Part shown: in pieces, positions 15,900-25,640 of the stretch
Layout: every line of letters starts with the position of its first letter
Numbering within the stretch: position 1 is the first letter of the stretch
Assembly: GCF_000685075.1 (NCBI RefSeq)
Contig: NZ_BAYD01000047.1
Location: 1-64,000, forward strand
Length of the DNA stretch: 64,000 bases
DNA from: Paraburkholderia oxyphila NBRC 105797
GTDB lineage: Bacteria > Pseudomonadota > Gammaproteobacteria > Burkholderiales > Burkholderiaceae
Reading direction: 5' to 3'
Program-made: the position numbers and the translations under genes
Notes under the pieces: model-generated
Database searches by the model: none
Told to the model about the DNA's origin: nothing
What the model saw: the letters and a program-made list of their open reading frames with translations, nothing else

Positions 15900-17332
15900 C
15901 CATGCTGACCCTGCGCGAAGCAGCAGCACTGATTCCGGGCGCGAGCGTGCTCGGCGACGAGAACGCAACCTTCGAGCGCATCGCAACCGACAGCCGCACG
16001 GCCGGCCCCGGCGATCTTTTCGTGGCGCTCAAGGGCGATCGTTTCGACGCGCACGACTTCCTGTCCGAAGTGGCGGGGCGCCACGTGAGCGCGGCGCTCG
16101 TCTCGCGCAGCCCCGGCGACTGGCGCATGCCTGCGCTGCGCGTGGACGACACGCGCACGGCGCTGGGCGCGCTCGCGCTCGGCTGGCGGCGCCGTTTCAC
16201 GATGCCGCTCGTCGCGGTCACGGGCAGCAACGGCAAGACCACCGTCAAGGAAATGATCGCGTCGATCTTCGCGGCGGCAGTGGGCGAAGACGCGCGGCTC
16301 GCGACCGTGGGCAATCTGAACAACGACATCGGCGTGCCGCTCACGCTTTTGCGCCTGAACGCCGCGCACAAGCTGGCGGTGGTCGAGCTCGGCATGAACC
16401 ATCCGGGCGAAACGGAGCTGCTCGCGAAGTTCGCGGAGCCCACCGTCGCGGTGGTGAACAACGCGCAGCGCGAGCACCAGGAGTTCATGGCGACGGTGGA
16501 AGCCGTCGCACTCGAGCATGCGAGCGTGATCCATGCGCTCAAGCCCGAAGGCACCGCGGTGTTTCCCGCCGACGACGCCTACGCCAGCATCTGGCGCGTG
16601 GCGGCCACGGGCTCGCAGGTGCTCGATTTCGCGCTGCAGACAGAGGAGCGCGCAGTCGAGGCGGCGGTAACGGGCAAGCAAATGACCGGCGCAGGCAAAA
16701 GCGCTAGCGCAAACCGCCTCGCGATCGCCACGCCTGAAGGTCATTTCGAAGTCGAGTTGCAGGTGCTCGGCGCACACAACGCACACAACGCGCTCGCGGC
16801 CACGGCGGCGGCGCTCGCGGCGGGTGTCTCGCTCGACGCAATCCGCCGCGGCCTCGAAGCGTTCGAGCCCGTGAAGGGCCGCTTGCAGGTCAAGCGCGCG
16901 GCGCTTGGGGAACTCGCGGGCGCGCTGGTGATCGATGACACCTACAACGCGAATCCCGATTCCGTGCGCGCGGCCGTCGACGTGCTGGCCTCGCACGCAT
17001 CGCCGCGCGTGCTGGTGCTCGGCGACATGGGCGAAGTCGGCGACGACGGCCCTGCGTTTCACCGCGAAGTAGGCGCCTACGCGAAGGAGCGCGGCATCGA
17101 CGCGCTCTACACGCTCGGCGACGCGGCGCGCGACATCTCGGCGGCATTCGGCGCAGGCGCGCTGCATGCCGCCGGTGTGCCTGAACTCGTTCGCGCGCTC
17201 GCCAGCGCCGGTTACGGCGCAGGTGCAACGATCCTCGTGAAAGGCTCGCGCTTCATGCAGATGGAGCGCGTGGTGGCCGCCCTCACGAATCCGCAACCCC
17301 CTGCACCGGACGCGGCGTCCGGTGCGCACTGA
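15896..17332 (+). CDS. murF: UDP-MurNAc-tripeptide:D-Ala-D-Ala ligase MurF
   Basis: Completes the UDP-MurNAc-pentapeptide. In 478 residues: the N-terminal substrate domain, the ATP-binding P-loop VTGSNGKTTVKEM near residue 107, and the C-terminal ligase domain with DDTYNANPDS. ATG at 15896 overlaps the murE stop; a second ATG at 15902 would remove two residues. It ends 20 nt before mraY. Confidence 0.96.
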   Translation: MTMLTLREAAALIPGASVLGDENATFERIATDSRTAGPGDLFVALKGDRFDAHDFLSEVAGRHVSAALVSRSPGDWRMPALRVDDTRTALGALALGWRRRFTMPLVAVTGSNGKTTVKEMIASIFAAAVGEDARLATVGNLNNDIGVPLTLLRLNAAHKLAVVELGMNHPGETELLAKFAEPTVAVVNNAQREHQEFMATVEAVALEHASVIHALKPEGTAVFPADDAYASIWRVAATGSQVLDFALQTEERAVEAAVTGKQMTGAGKSASANRLAIATPEGHFEVELQVLGAHNAHNALAATAAALAAGVSLDAIRRGLEAFEPVKGRLQVKRAALGELAGALVIDDTYNANPDSVRAAVDVLASHASPRVLVLGDMGEVGDDGPAFHREVGAYAKERGIDALYTLGDAARDISAAFGAGALHAAGVPELVRALASAGYGAGATILVKGSRFMQMERVVAALTNPQPPAPDAASGAH

Positions 17333-17352
17333 AATTCGAAGGAATACAAGGC

Positions 17353-18522
17353 ATGCTACTGGCGCTGGCGCAATGGCTGCAGAATGACGCAAGCTTCTTG
17401 CGCGTGTTCAGTTATCTGACGTTCCGCGCGGTGATGGCGACCATCACCGCGATGGCGATCGGGCTTTTCTTCGGCCCGTGGGTGATCCGTAAGCTCACCG
17501 AAATGAAAGTCGGCCAGGCCGTGCGCACGGACGGCCCGCAGACGCACCTCGTGAAGTCGGGCACGCCCACCATGGGCGGCGTGCTCATTCTGATGGGCAT
17601 CGCCATTTCGACGCTGCTGTGGGGCGATCTCACGAACCGCTTCATCTGGATCGTGATGCTCGTGACCTTCGGCTTCGGCGCGATCGGCTGGGTCGACGAC
17701 TACCGCAAGGTCGTCTACAAGGACCCGCGCGGCATGTCCTCGCGCGAGAAGTACTTCTGGCAGTCGGTGATCGGCCTGTTCGCGGCGGTGTATCTCGCGT
17801 TCAGCGTGTCCGAGGCGAGCAACGTGCGCGTGTTCGATCTCTTCATGGCGTGGGTGAGGAGCGGCCTCTCGATGGGCCTGCCCGCGCGCGCGGACCTGTT
17901 GCTGCCGTTCCTCAAGTCGATCAGCTATCCGCTCGGCGTGTGGGGCTTCATCGCACTCACGTACTTCGTGATCGTTGGCGCGAGCAACGCCGTGAACCTC
18001 ACCGACGGCCTCGACGGCCTCGTGATCATGCCGGTCGTGCTCGTGGGCGCATCGCTCGGCGTGTTTGCCTACGTGATGGGCAGCTCGGTCTACTCGAAGT
18101 ACCTGCTTTTCCCGCACATTCCCGGCGCGGGCGAACTGCTGATCTTCTGCTCGGCGATGGGCGGGGCAGGGCTCGCGTTCCTCTGGTTCAACACATATCC
18201 GGCGCAAGTGTTCATGGGCGACGTGGGCGCGCTCGCGCTCGGCGGCGCGCTCGGCACGATCGCCGTGATCGTGCGCCAGGAAATCGTGCTCTTCATCATG
18301 GGCGGCATCTTCGTGGCCGAAACGCTTTCCGTGATGTTGCAGGTCACGTGGTTCAAGTACACGAAAAAACGTTACGGCGAAGGGCGCCGCATCTTCAAGA
18401 TGGCGCCGCTTCATCACCATTTCGAATTGTCCGGCTGGAAAGAGACGCAAGTGGTCGTGCGCTTCTGGGTCATCACGCTGATGCTGTGCCTGATCGGCCT
18501 GTCGACTTTGAAGCTGCGTTGA
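17353..18522 (+). CDS. mraY: phospho-MurNAc-pentapeptide transferase MraY
   Basis: Polytopic inner-membrane enzyme that makes lipid I by moving phospho-MurNAc-pentapeptide onto undecaprenyl phosphate. The 389 residues are dominated by about ten membrane spans. Catalytic acidic motifs are visible: GWVDDYRK, NLTDGLDGL and FMGDVGALALGG, and the family HHHFELSGWKE near the C-terminus. A Shine-Dalgarno AAGGA lies upstream. The gap to murD is 42 nt. Confidence 0.96.
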   Translation: MLLALAQWLQNDASFLRVFSYLTFRAVMATITAMAIGLFFGPWVIRKLTEMKVGQAVRTDGPQTHLVKSGTPTMGGVLILMGIAISTLLWGDLTNRFIWIVMLVTFGFGAIGWVDDYRKVVYKDPRGMSSREKYFWQSVIGLFAAVYLAFSVSEASNVRVFDLFMAWVRSGLSMGLPARADLLLPFLKSISYPLGVWGFIALTYFVIVGASNAVNLTDGLDGLVIMPVVLVGASLGVFAYVMGSSVYSKYLLFPHIPGAGELLIFCSAMGGAGLAFLWFNTYPAQVFMGDVGALALGGALGTIAVIVRQEIVLFIMGGIFVAETLSVMLQVTWFKYTKKRYGEGRRIFKMAPLHHHFELSGWKETQVVVRFWVITLMLCLIGLSTLKLR

Positions 18523-18564
18523 TCGGCACCACGGGTTCAACCAGGTAAGAAAGGGAAGCAAGCG

Positions 18565-20082
18565 ATGTTTGGCGAGAAGTTTCGGGATCGGCAAAAGCCG
18601 ATGGTGCTCGTGCTGGGGCTCGGCGAATCGGGGCTCGCGATGGCGCGCTGGTGCGCGCGCCATGGCTGCCGCCTGCGCGTCGCCGATACGCGCGAGACGC
18701 CGCCGAATTTACCCGAGCTCGCTGCGCGCGGCATCGACGCCGAATTCGTCGGCGGGCCGTTCTCCACGGCGCTGCTCGAGGGCGTCGAGCTCGTCGCCAT
18801 CAGCCCGGGTCTCTCGCCGCTGGCCGCAGACCTCGTGCCGCTGATCGCCGCCGCGCGCGAGCGTGGCATCGAAGTCTGGGGCGAGCTCGAGCTCTTCGCG
18901 CAGGCGCTGCGCCATCTCGGCGAGAGCGGCTACGCGCCGAAGGTGCTCGCCATCACGGGCACGAACGGCAAGACCACCACCACGAGCCTGACAGGCATGC
19001 TCTGCGAGCGCGCGGGCAAGCGCGTGGCCGTGGCCGGCAACATCAGCCCGGCGATGCTCGACAAGCTCGCCGAGGCGATCGACAACACCGCGCTGCCCGA
19101 CATCTGGGTGCTCGAGCTCTCGAGCTTCCAGCTGGAGACGGCGCACAGCTTCGCACCCGACGCGGCGGCGATCCTCAACATCACGCAGGACCACCTCGAC
19201 TGGCACGGCGGCATCGACGCCTACGCGGCCGCGAAGGGCCGTATCTTCGGCGCGCCGACCACGCGCGTGCTCAATCGCGACGACGCGCGCGTGATGTCGC
19301 TCGCGAGCGTTCAACAGAGCGGCAATGCGAAGGTCGTGACCTTCGGCCTGAATGAGCCGCAGCGCGAAGGCGACTACGGCATCTCGCGCGACAACAGCAT
19401 GCTGTGGCTCGTCGAGGCCCATGACCGCGACGCCACGGATGAGCCCGTCTCGCCGCGCCGTCGCAAGCAGCTCGACGCCGCGCCCGTGAATCTCACGATG
19501 AAGCGGCTGATGCCCGCGGACGCGCTGCGCATCCGCGGCCTGCACAACGCGGCGAACGCGCTCGCGGCGTTCGCGCTCGCGCGCGCGATCGACCTCGCGC
19601 CCGCCGCACTGCTGCACGGCCTGCGCGAGTATCGCGGCGAGCCGCACCGCGTGGAGTTGATCGCGTCGATCGACGGCATCGACTACGTGGACGACAGCAA
19701 GGGCACCAACGTCGGCGCGACGGTGGCGGCGCTCGACGGCCTCGCGCAGCGCGCGGTGCTGATCGCGGGCGGTGACGGCAAGGGCCAGGACTTCGAGCCG
19801 CTCGCGGCCCCGGTGGCGCGCTGGTGCCGTGCCGTGATGCTGATCGGCCGCGACGCGCCGCAGATTCGCGCAGCGCTCGAAAGCACGGGCATTGCGCTCA
19901 GCGACCACACCACGCTGGAAGACGCCACGCGCGCGGCCACGGCGCTCGCCGAGCCGGGCGACGTCGTGCTGCTCTCGCCGGCGTGCGCGAGCTTCGACAT
20001 GTTCAAGGGCTACGCCCATCGTGCGGCCGTATTTCACGACACGGTGGAAGAGATCGCCGCAGAACGGGGGACGATGATATGA
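18565..20082 (+). CDS. murD: UDP-MurNAc-Ala:D-Glu ligase MurD
   Basis: Cytoplasmic Mur ligase adding D-glutamate. In 505 residues: an N-terminal Rossmann-like domain (VLGLGESGLAMARW), P-loop ITGTNGKTTTTSL at about 130-142, and a C-terminal domain with YVDDSKGTN and SPACASFDMF. It is longer than E. coli MurD (438), partly from an inserted segment at about 285-315. A good Shine-Dalgarno (AAGGGAAG) precedes the ATG. It overlaps ftsW by 4 bp. Confidence 0.95.
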   Translation: MFGEKFRDRQKPMVLVLGLGESGLAMARWCARHGCRLRVADTRETPPNLPELAARGIDAEFVGGPFSTALLEGVELVAISPGLSPLAADLVPLIAAARERGIEVWGELELFAQALRHLGESGYAPKVLAITGTNGKTTTTSLTGMLCERAGKRVAVAGNISPAMLDKLAEAIDNTALPDIWVLELSSFQLETAHSFAPDAAAILNITQDHLDWHGGIDAYAAAKGRIFGAPTTRVLNRDDARVMSLASVQQSGNAKVVTFGLNEPQREGDYGISRDNSMLWLVEAHDRDATDEPVSPRRRKQLDAAPVNLTMKRLMPADALRIRGLHNAANALAAFALARAIDLAPAALLHGLREYRGEPHRVELIASIDGIDYVDDSKGTNVGATVAALDGLAQRAVLIAGGDGKGQDFEPLAAPVARWCRAVMLIGRDAPQIRAALESTGIALSDHTTLEDATRAATALAEPGDVVLLSPACASFDMFKGYAHRAAVFHDTVEEIAAERGTMI

Positions 20083-21347
20083 GCTGGTCCGAACGGTTCG
20101 GCGCGCGCCTGTCGCGTGACACGGGCGGCGGCGCGCAGAGTCAGGCGGGCACCGGCGCGCGCTCGGGCGGCATTTCGAGTGCCGTCAGCGGCGTGCGTCC
20201 CGCGCGCTCGCGCATGCTCGACTACGACTACTCGCTGCTGTGGGCCGTGATCGCGCTGCTCGGCCTTGGCGTGGTGATGGTCTACTCGGCCTCGATCGCC
20301 ATGCCCGATTCGCCGAAGTACGCGTCGTACCACGACTACGCGTTTCTCGTGCGCCATATCGTTTCGCTCGTGATCGGCGCGGTTGCGGCGCTGCTCGCGT
20401 TCCGCATTCCCGTTTCCACCTGGGACCGCTACGCGCCGAAGCTCTTCCTCATCGCCCTGGTGATGCTCGTGATCGTGCTGATCCCGCACATCGGCAAGGG
20501 CGTGAACGGCGCGCGGCGCTGGATTCCGCTCGGCGTCTCGAACATGCAGCCTTCGGAAATCATGAAGCTCGCGGTGACGATCTATGCCGCGAACTACACG
20601 GTGCGCAAGCAGGAATACATGCACAGCTTCGCCAAGGGCTTTTTGCCGATGGCGTTTGCCGTGGGCGTGGTGGGCGCGCTGCTGCTGCTCGAGCCCGACA
20701 TGGGCGCATTCATGGTGATCGCCGCGATCGCGATGGGCGTGCTGTTCCTCGGCGGCGTGAACGGCAAGCTGTTCGGCGGCCTCGTGGCCACGGCGGTCGG
20801 CACCTTCACGCTGCTCGTGTGGGCGTCGCCGTGGCGCCGCGAGCGGATCTTCGCGTACCTCGATCCGTGGGACGACCGCTACGCGCAGGGCAAGGCTTAT
20901 CAGCTCACGCACTCGCTGATCGCATTCGGTCGTGGCGAGTGGTTCGGCGTGGGACTCGGCGGCAGCGTCGAGAAGCTCAACTATCTGCCCGAAGCGCACA
21001 CCGACTTCATTCTCGCCGTGATCGGCGAGGAACTCGGCTTCGTGGGCGTGCTCGTCGTGATCCTGCTGTTCTACTGGATCGTGCGCCGCTCGTTCGAGAT
21101 CGGCCGCCAGGCGCTCGCGCTCGACCGCACGTTTGCGGGGCTCATTGCGAAGGGGCTCGGCGTGTGGTTCGGCGCGCAGGCGTTCATCAACATGGGCGTG
21201 AATCTCGGCTTGCTGCCGACCAAGGGTCTCACGCTGCCGTTCGTGAGCTATGGCGGCTCGGGCATTCTGCTCAACTGTATTGCGATTGCCGTGCTGCTTC
21301 GAGTCGACTACGAGAATCGGGTTTTGATGCGCGGAGGAAAGGTATGA
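20079..21347 (+). CDS. ftsW: septal peptidoglycan glycosyltransferase FtsW
   Basis: SEDS-family polymerase that builds septal glycan from lipid II as partner of FtsI. The start at 20079 (ATGA overlap with murD) gives 422 residues: a cytoplasmic Ser/Gly-rich N-terminus of about 45 residues, then about ten membrane spans. The family motifs LVLLEPDMG-like (LLLEPDMGAF) and the C-terminal FVSYGGSGIL are present. Longer upstream frames exist only inside murD. Its stop overlaps murG. Confidence 0.95.
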   Translation: MSWSERFGARLSRDTGGGAQSQAGTGARSGGISSAVSGVRPARSRMLDYDYSLLWAVIALLGLGVVMVYSASIAMPDSPKYASYHDYAFLVRHIVSLVIGAVAALLAFRIPVSTWDRYAPKLFLIALVMLVIVLIPHIGKGVNGARRWIPLGVSNMQPSEIMKLAVTIYAANYTVRKQEYMHSFAKGFLPMAFAVGVVGALLLLEPDMGAFMVIAAIAMGVLFLGGVNGKLFGGLVATAVGTFTLLVWASPWRRERIFAYLDPWDDRYAQGKAYQLTHSLIAFGRGEWFGVGLGGSVEKLNYLPEAHTDFILAVIGEELGFVGVLVVILLFYWIVRRSFEIGRQALALDRTFAGLIAKGLGVWFGAQAFINMGVNLGLLPTKGLTLPFVSYGGSGILLNCIAIAVLLRVDYENRVLMRGGKV

Positions 21348-22447
21348 CCGCAGCAACGCGCACGCTCATGGTGATGGCCGGCGGCACCGGGGGACATGTG
21401 TTCCCGGGGCTCGCCGTCGCGCATCGCATGGAGCAGTGGGGCTGGCGCGTCGTGTGGCTCGGCAATCCCGCGGGCATGGAAGCGACGCTCGTGCCCAAGC
21501 ACGGCATCGCCATGGAATACGTGCGTTTCGGCGGCGTGCGCGGCAAAGGGTTCAAGACCAAGCTGATGCTGCCGTTAAACCTGCTGCGCGCGTGTACGCA
21601 GAGTCTCGCGGCGCTGCGCCGCGTGAAGCCCGACGTCGTGCTCGGCATGGGCGGATACATCACGTTCCCGGCGGGCGTGATGAGCGCGCTCTCGGGTCGT
21701 CCGCTCGTGCTGCACGAACAGAATTCGATCGCGGGCCTCGCGAACAAGGTGCTCGCGAAGCTCGCAAGGCGCGTGCTCGTGGCGTTCCCGGGCGCGTTGC
21801 CGCATGCCGAATGGACCGGCAACCCGATCCGCGCGGAACTCGAGCACGTGGTGCAGCCGCAGGCGCGCTACGCGGCGCGCAGCGGTCCGCTGCGCGTGCT
21901 GGTGGTGGGCGGCAGCCTTGGCGCGGCGGCGCTCAACGAAGTCGTGCCGCGCGCGCTCGCGCAGCTCGCGCCGGCCGAGCGCCCGCATGTGGTGCATCAG
22001 GCGGGCGCCAAGCATATCGACGCATTGCGTCAGAACTATATCGATGCCGGAATCGAACCCGGTGACACGGCGCAGCTCGTGCCGTTCATCGACGACATGG
22101 CAAGCGCTTACGAAAACGCGGATCTCGTGATCTGCCGCTCGGGCGCAATGACGGTGGCCGAGATCGCGGCCGTGGGCGTGGCGGCGCTGTTCGTGCCGTT
22201 CCCCTACGCGGTCGACGACCACCAGACGACCAACGCGGCGTTCCTCGCGCAAAAGGGCGCGGCGCGTGTGGTGCAGCAACGCGAGCTTTCTGCAGAGGCG
22301 CTCGCGGACTGGCTCAAGCAACAAACCAGAGCATCTCTGGCTGACATGGCCGAGCGCGCCCGCGCGCTCGCAAAACCCGACGCCGCCGATCAGGTCGCGC
22401 GCATTTGCGCAGCCGTGGCGGGCGCCAGTCCGGGAGGAAAGCAATGA
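21344..22447 (+). CDS. murG: lipid II synthase MurG
   Basis: Membrane-associated GT28 glycosyltransferase that adds GlcNAc to lipid I. The 367-residue protein has the N-terminal GGTGGHVFPG loop at about 13-22, HEQNSIAGLANK, a second glycine-rich loop (GGSLGAAALN), and the UDP-GlcNAc-binding region around CRSGAMTVAEIAA. The start at 21344 overlaps ftsW and is preceded by GGAGGAAAG. Its stop overlaps murC. Confidence 0.96.
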   Translation: MTAATRTLMVMAGGTGGHVFPGLAVAHRMEQWGWRVVWLGNPAGMEATLVPKHGIAMEYVRFGGVRGKGFKTKLMLPLNLLRACTQSLAALRRVKPDVVLGMGGYITFPAGVMSALSGRPLVLHEQNSIAGLANKVLAKLARRVLVAFPGALPHAEWTGNPIRAELEHVVQPQARYAARSGPLRVLVVGGSLGAAALNEVVPRALAQLAPAERPHVVHQAGAKHIDALRQNYIDAGIEPGDTAQLVPFIDDMASAYENADLVICRSGAMTVAEIAAVGVAALFVPFPYAVDDHQTTNAAFLAQKGAARVVQQRELSAEALADWLKQQTRASLADMAERARALAKPDAADQVARICAAVAGASPGGKQ

Positions 22448-23838
22448 AACACATCGTCAAACATATCCATTTCGTCGGCATCGGCGGCGCGGGCATGAGC
22501 GGGATCGCTGAAGTGCTCGTCAATCTCGGCTATCACGTGAGCGGCTCGGACCTCACGAAGAACGCCGTCACCGACCGTCTCGCCGCGCTCGGCGCGCGCA
22601 TCGCGATCGGCCACGACGCACAGAATATCGAGGGTGCGAATGCGGTGGTCGTCTCCACCGCGGTGCGCAGCGACAATCCCGAAGTGCTCGCGGCACGCCA
22701 TCGCCGCATTCCGATCGTGCCGCGCGCCGTGATGCTCGCGGAGCTCATGCGCCTGAAGCAGGGCATCGCGATCGCGGGCACGCACGGCAAGACCACGACC
22801 ACCTCGCTCGTCGCGAGCGTGCTGGCCGCGGGCGGGCTCGATCCGACCTTCGTGATCGGCGGGCGGCTGATCAGCGCGGGCGCGAACGCGCGCCTCGGCA
22901 CGGGCGATTTCATCGTGGCGGAAGCCGACGAATCGGACGCCTCGTTCCTGAATCTTTTCCCGGTGATCGAAGTCATCACGAACATCGACGCCGATCACAT
23001 GGACACCTACGGGCACGACTTCGCGCGCCTGAAGCAGGCGTTCATCGAATTCACGCATCGCCTGCCGTTCTATGGCATCTCGGTGCTGTGCGTCGACGAC
23101 CCGAACGTGAAGGAAATCCTGCCGTTCGTCTCGAAGCCGATCATCCGCTACGGCTTCGCGCCCGATGCGCAGGTGCGCGCGGTCAACGTGATGGCGCGCG
23201 AAGGCAAGATGTACTTCACGGCGATGCGCGAAGACGCGCCTTCGATCGACATCGTGTTGAACCTTCCGGGTACGCACAATGTCCAGAACGCACTGGCCGC
23301 GATCGCGATCGCGACCGAGCTCGAAGTGAAGGACGCGGACATCCAGCGCGCGCTCGCGGAATTCAACGGTGTGGGCCGGCGCTTCCAGCGCTACGGCGAA
23401 ATTCCCGTGAACGGCGGCGGCACTTACACATTGATCGACGATTATGGCCATCACCCCGTGGAAATGGCCGCGACGATTGCTGCCGCACGCGGCGCATTCC
23501 CTGATCGCCGTCTCGTGCTGGCGTTCCAGCCGCATCGCTACACGCGCACGCGCGACTGCTTCGAAGATTTCGTGCGCGTGCTCTCGACGGTCGACGCGCT
23601 CGTGCTGACTGACGTGTACGCGGCAGGCGAAGCGCCGATCGTGGCCGCAGACGGCCGCGCGCTCGCACGCGCGATCCGCGTGGCGGGCAAGGTCGAGCCG
23701 GTGTTCGTGGAAACGGTGGATGAAGTGCCGGACGCGCTGGCCGCAGTGGTCCGCGACGGCGACGTGGTGATTACGATGGGTGCGGGTTCGATCGGCGGCG
23801 TGCCGGGCCGGATCGCGCAACAGGAACAAAAGGCGTGA
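22444..23838 (+). CDS. murC: UDP-MurNAc:L-alanine ligase MurC
   Basis: First Mur ligase of stem-peptide synthesis. In 464 residues: N-terminal UDP-binding domain (HFVGIGGAGMSG), P-loop IAGTHGKTTTTSL near residue 114, and the C-terminal domain with DDYGHHPVEMAAT and FQPHRYTRT. ATG at 22444 overlaps the murG stop and follows a GGAGGAAAG ribosome site. Its stop overlaps the ddlB GTG start. Confidence 0.96.
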   Translation: MKHIVKHIHFVGIGGAGMSGIAEVLVNLGYHVSGSDLTKNAVTDRLAALGARIAIGHDAQNIEGANAVVVSTAVRSDNPEVLAARHRRIPIVPRAVMLAELMRLKQGIAIAGTHGKTTTTSLVASVLAAGGLDPTFVIGGRLISAGANARLGTGDFIVAEADESDASFLNLFPVIEVITNIDADHMDTYGHDFARLKQAFIEFTHRLPFYGISVLCVDDPNVKEILPFVSKPIIRYGFAPDAQVRAVNVMAREGKMYFTAMREDAPSIDIVLNLPGTHNVQNALAAIAIATELEVKDADIQRALAEFNGVGRRFQRYGEIPVNGGGTYTLIDDYGHHPVEMAATIAAARGAFPDRRLVLAFQPHRYTRTRDCFEDFVRVLSTVDALVLTDVYAAGEAPIVAADGRALARAIRVAGKVEPVFVETVDEVPDALAAVVRDGDVVITMGAGSIGGVPGRIAQQEQKA

Positions 23839-24797
23839 GTGACATGAGCAGTATCGATCCCAATTTCGATCCGAAGCCGTTCGGCAAGGTGGCGGTGTTG
23901 TTCGGCGGCGTGTCCGCCGAGCGCGAGGTGTCGCTCAAGTCGGGCACGCTCGTGCTGCAGGCGCTGCAAAGCGCCGGCATCGACGCGCATCCGTTCGATC
24001 CGTCCGAGCGGCCGCTTTCGGCGCTCAAGGACGAAGGCTTCGTGCGCGCGTTCAATGCGCTGCATGGCGGCTACGGCGAGAACGGCCAGATCCAGGGCGC
24101 GCTCGACTTCTACGGCATCCGCTATACGGGCACGGGCGTGCTCGGCTCGGCGCTCGGGCTCGACAAATTCCGCAGCAAGCTCGTGTGGCAGCAACTGGGC
24201 ATTCCCACGCCGCCGTTCGTCGCGGTGCTGCGCGGCGACGACTACGCCGCGCGTGCGCCCGAGATCGTCGCGAAGCTGGGCCTGCCGCTCTTCGTGAAGC
24301 CGGCGAGCGAAGGCTCGAGCGTCGCGGTCATCAAGGTGAAGACGGCCGAAGCACTGGTGCCGGCGATCGAAGAGGCCGCGAAGCACGACAAGATCGTGCT
24401 GGTGGAGAAGAGCATCGAAGGCGGCGGCGAGTACACCGCGTGCGTGGCCGGCGACCTCGACCTGCCGATCATCAAGATCGTGCCGGCGGGCGAGTTCTAC
24501 GACTACGACGCGAAGTACATCCTCGACACCACGCAGTACCTGATTCCGTGTGGCGTGGCGCCGGAGAAGGAAGCAGAACTGAAGAAGCTCGCGCGCCGCG
24601 CGTTCGACGTGCTCGGCTGCACCGACTGGGGCCGCGCCGATTTCATGATGGACGGCCAGGGCAATCCGTACTTCCTGGAAGTGAACACGGCGCCGGGCAT
24701 GACCGATCACTCGCTGCCGCCGAAGGCCGCGCGCGCGGTGGGCATCGAGTATCGCGACCTCGTCGTGCGGGTGCTCGCGCTCACGCTGAAGGATTGA
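23835..24797 (+). CDS. ddlB: D-alanine-D-alanine ligase DdlB
   Basis: ATP-grasp enzyme making the D-Ala-D-Ala dipeptide used by MurF. The 320 residues show FGGVSAEREVSLKSG, the KPASEGSSVAV loop, and the metal-binding FLEVNTAPGMTDHS. Two starts are possible: GTG at 23835, overlapping murC as GTGA, or ATG at 23844, which drops three residues. The first fits the overlap pattern of the cluster. Confidence 0.94.
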   Translation: MSDMSSIDPNFDPKPFGKVAVLFGGVSAEREVSLKSGTLVLQALQSAGIDAHPFDPSERPLSALKDEGFVRAFNALHGGYGENGQIQGALDFYGIRYTGTGVLGSALGLDKFRSKLVWQQLGIPTPPFVAVLRGDDYAARAPEIVAKLGLPLFVKPASEGSSVAVIKVKTAEALVPAIEEAAKHDKIVLVEKSIEGGGEYTACVAGDLDLPIIKIVPAGEFYDYDAKYILDTTQYLIPCGVAPEKEAELKKLARRAFDVLGCTDWGRADFMMDGQGNPYFLEVNTAPGMTDHSLPPKAARAVGIEYRDLVVRVLALTLKD

Positions 24798-24857
24798 ACC
24801 GCTAGATAAGCTCTGACCAACGAATTGCAGTCCGCGCATTGAATCGACAATCTCGAC

Positions 24858-25613
24858 ATGTGGAATAACGTACGCCAGCTCAATCTCGCCGCCAACGCGT
24901 TGCACGCGCTGCTCGTGCTCGCGCTCCTGGCGGCCGGTGGCTACTGGCTCGTGCAGCGTCCGAATTTCGCGCTGCGCGAGATCCGCATCGAGGGCGACAC
25001 CGAACACATCAACGAACCGACGGTGCGTGCGAGCGTGGTTGGCCGCCTCAAGGGCAACTTCTTCACCGTCAATCTGGACACCGCGCGCGCCGCGTTCGAG
25101 CAGATGCCGTGGGTGCGCCATGCGAGCGTGCGGCGCGTGTGGCCGAACGCGCTTGCGGTGAATCTGGAGGAGTACAAGCCGCTCGGTACGTGGGGCAGCG
25201 ACCAGCTCGTGAGCACCGATGGCGAGCTGTTCACCGCGAACCAGGGCGAGCTCGATGGCGACTTGCCCGCGTTCGACGGTCCGGACGGCACCGCGCCCGA
25301 GGTGGTCGCGCGTTATCACGACTTCCAGAAGTGGTTTGCACCGCTCGGCCTCGAGCCTGACGAGGTGACGCTCTCGCCGCGCTACGCGTGGACGGTGAAG
25401 CTCTCGAACGGCATGGAGGTGGAGCTCGGGCGCGAGCGCAATGCCGAGACGCTTGCCGAGCGCACGCACCGGCTCGTCGTGGCATGGACGCCGCTCACGC
25501 AACGTTGGGGGAAAGAGATCGAATATGCGGACTTGCGCTATCCGAACGGATTTGCGATTCGGGCGGCGGGCATGCGCTTCATCAGCGACACGCCGGCCCC
25601 GGGGAAGAAGTAA
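24858..25613 (+). CDS. ftsQ: cell division protein FtsQ
   Basis: Bitopic inner-membrane divisome protein linking early and late assembly with FtsL and FtsB. The 251 residues have a short cytoplasmic tail, one membrane span (about 14-33), a POTRA domain starting NFALREIRIEGDTEHI, and the FtsQ beta domain with WPNALAVNLEEYKPLGTW. It lies 60 nt after ddlB and 27 nt before ftsA, the only stretch of the cluster apart from mraY-murD without overlaps. Confidence 0.95.
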   Translation: MWNNVRQLNLAANALHALLVLALLAAGGYWLVQRPNFALREIRIEGDTEHINEPTVRASVVGRLKGNFFTVNLDTARAAFEQMPWVRHASVRRVWPNALAVNLEEYKPLGTWGSDQLVSTDGELFTANQGELDGDLPAFDGPDGTAPEVVARYHDFQKWFAPLGLEPDEVTLSPRYAWTVKLSNGMEVELGRERNAETLAERTHRLVVAWTPLTQRWGKEIEYADLRYPNGFAIRAAGMRFISDTPAPGKK

Positions 25614-25640
25614 CAGCACATCACACGCAACGAGCACGAT

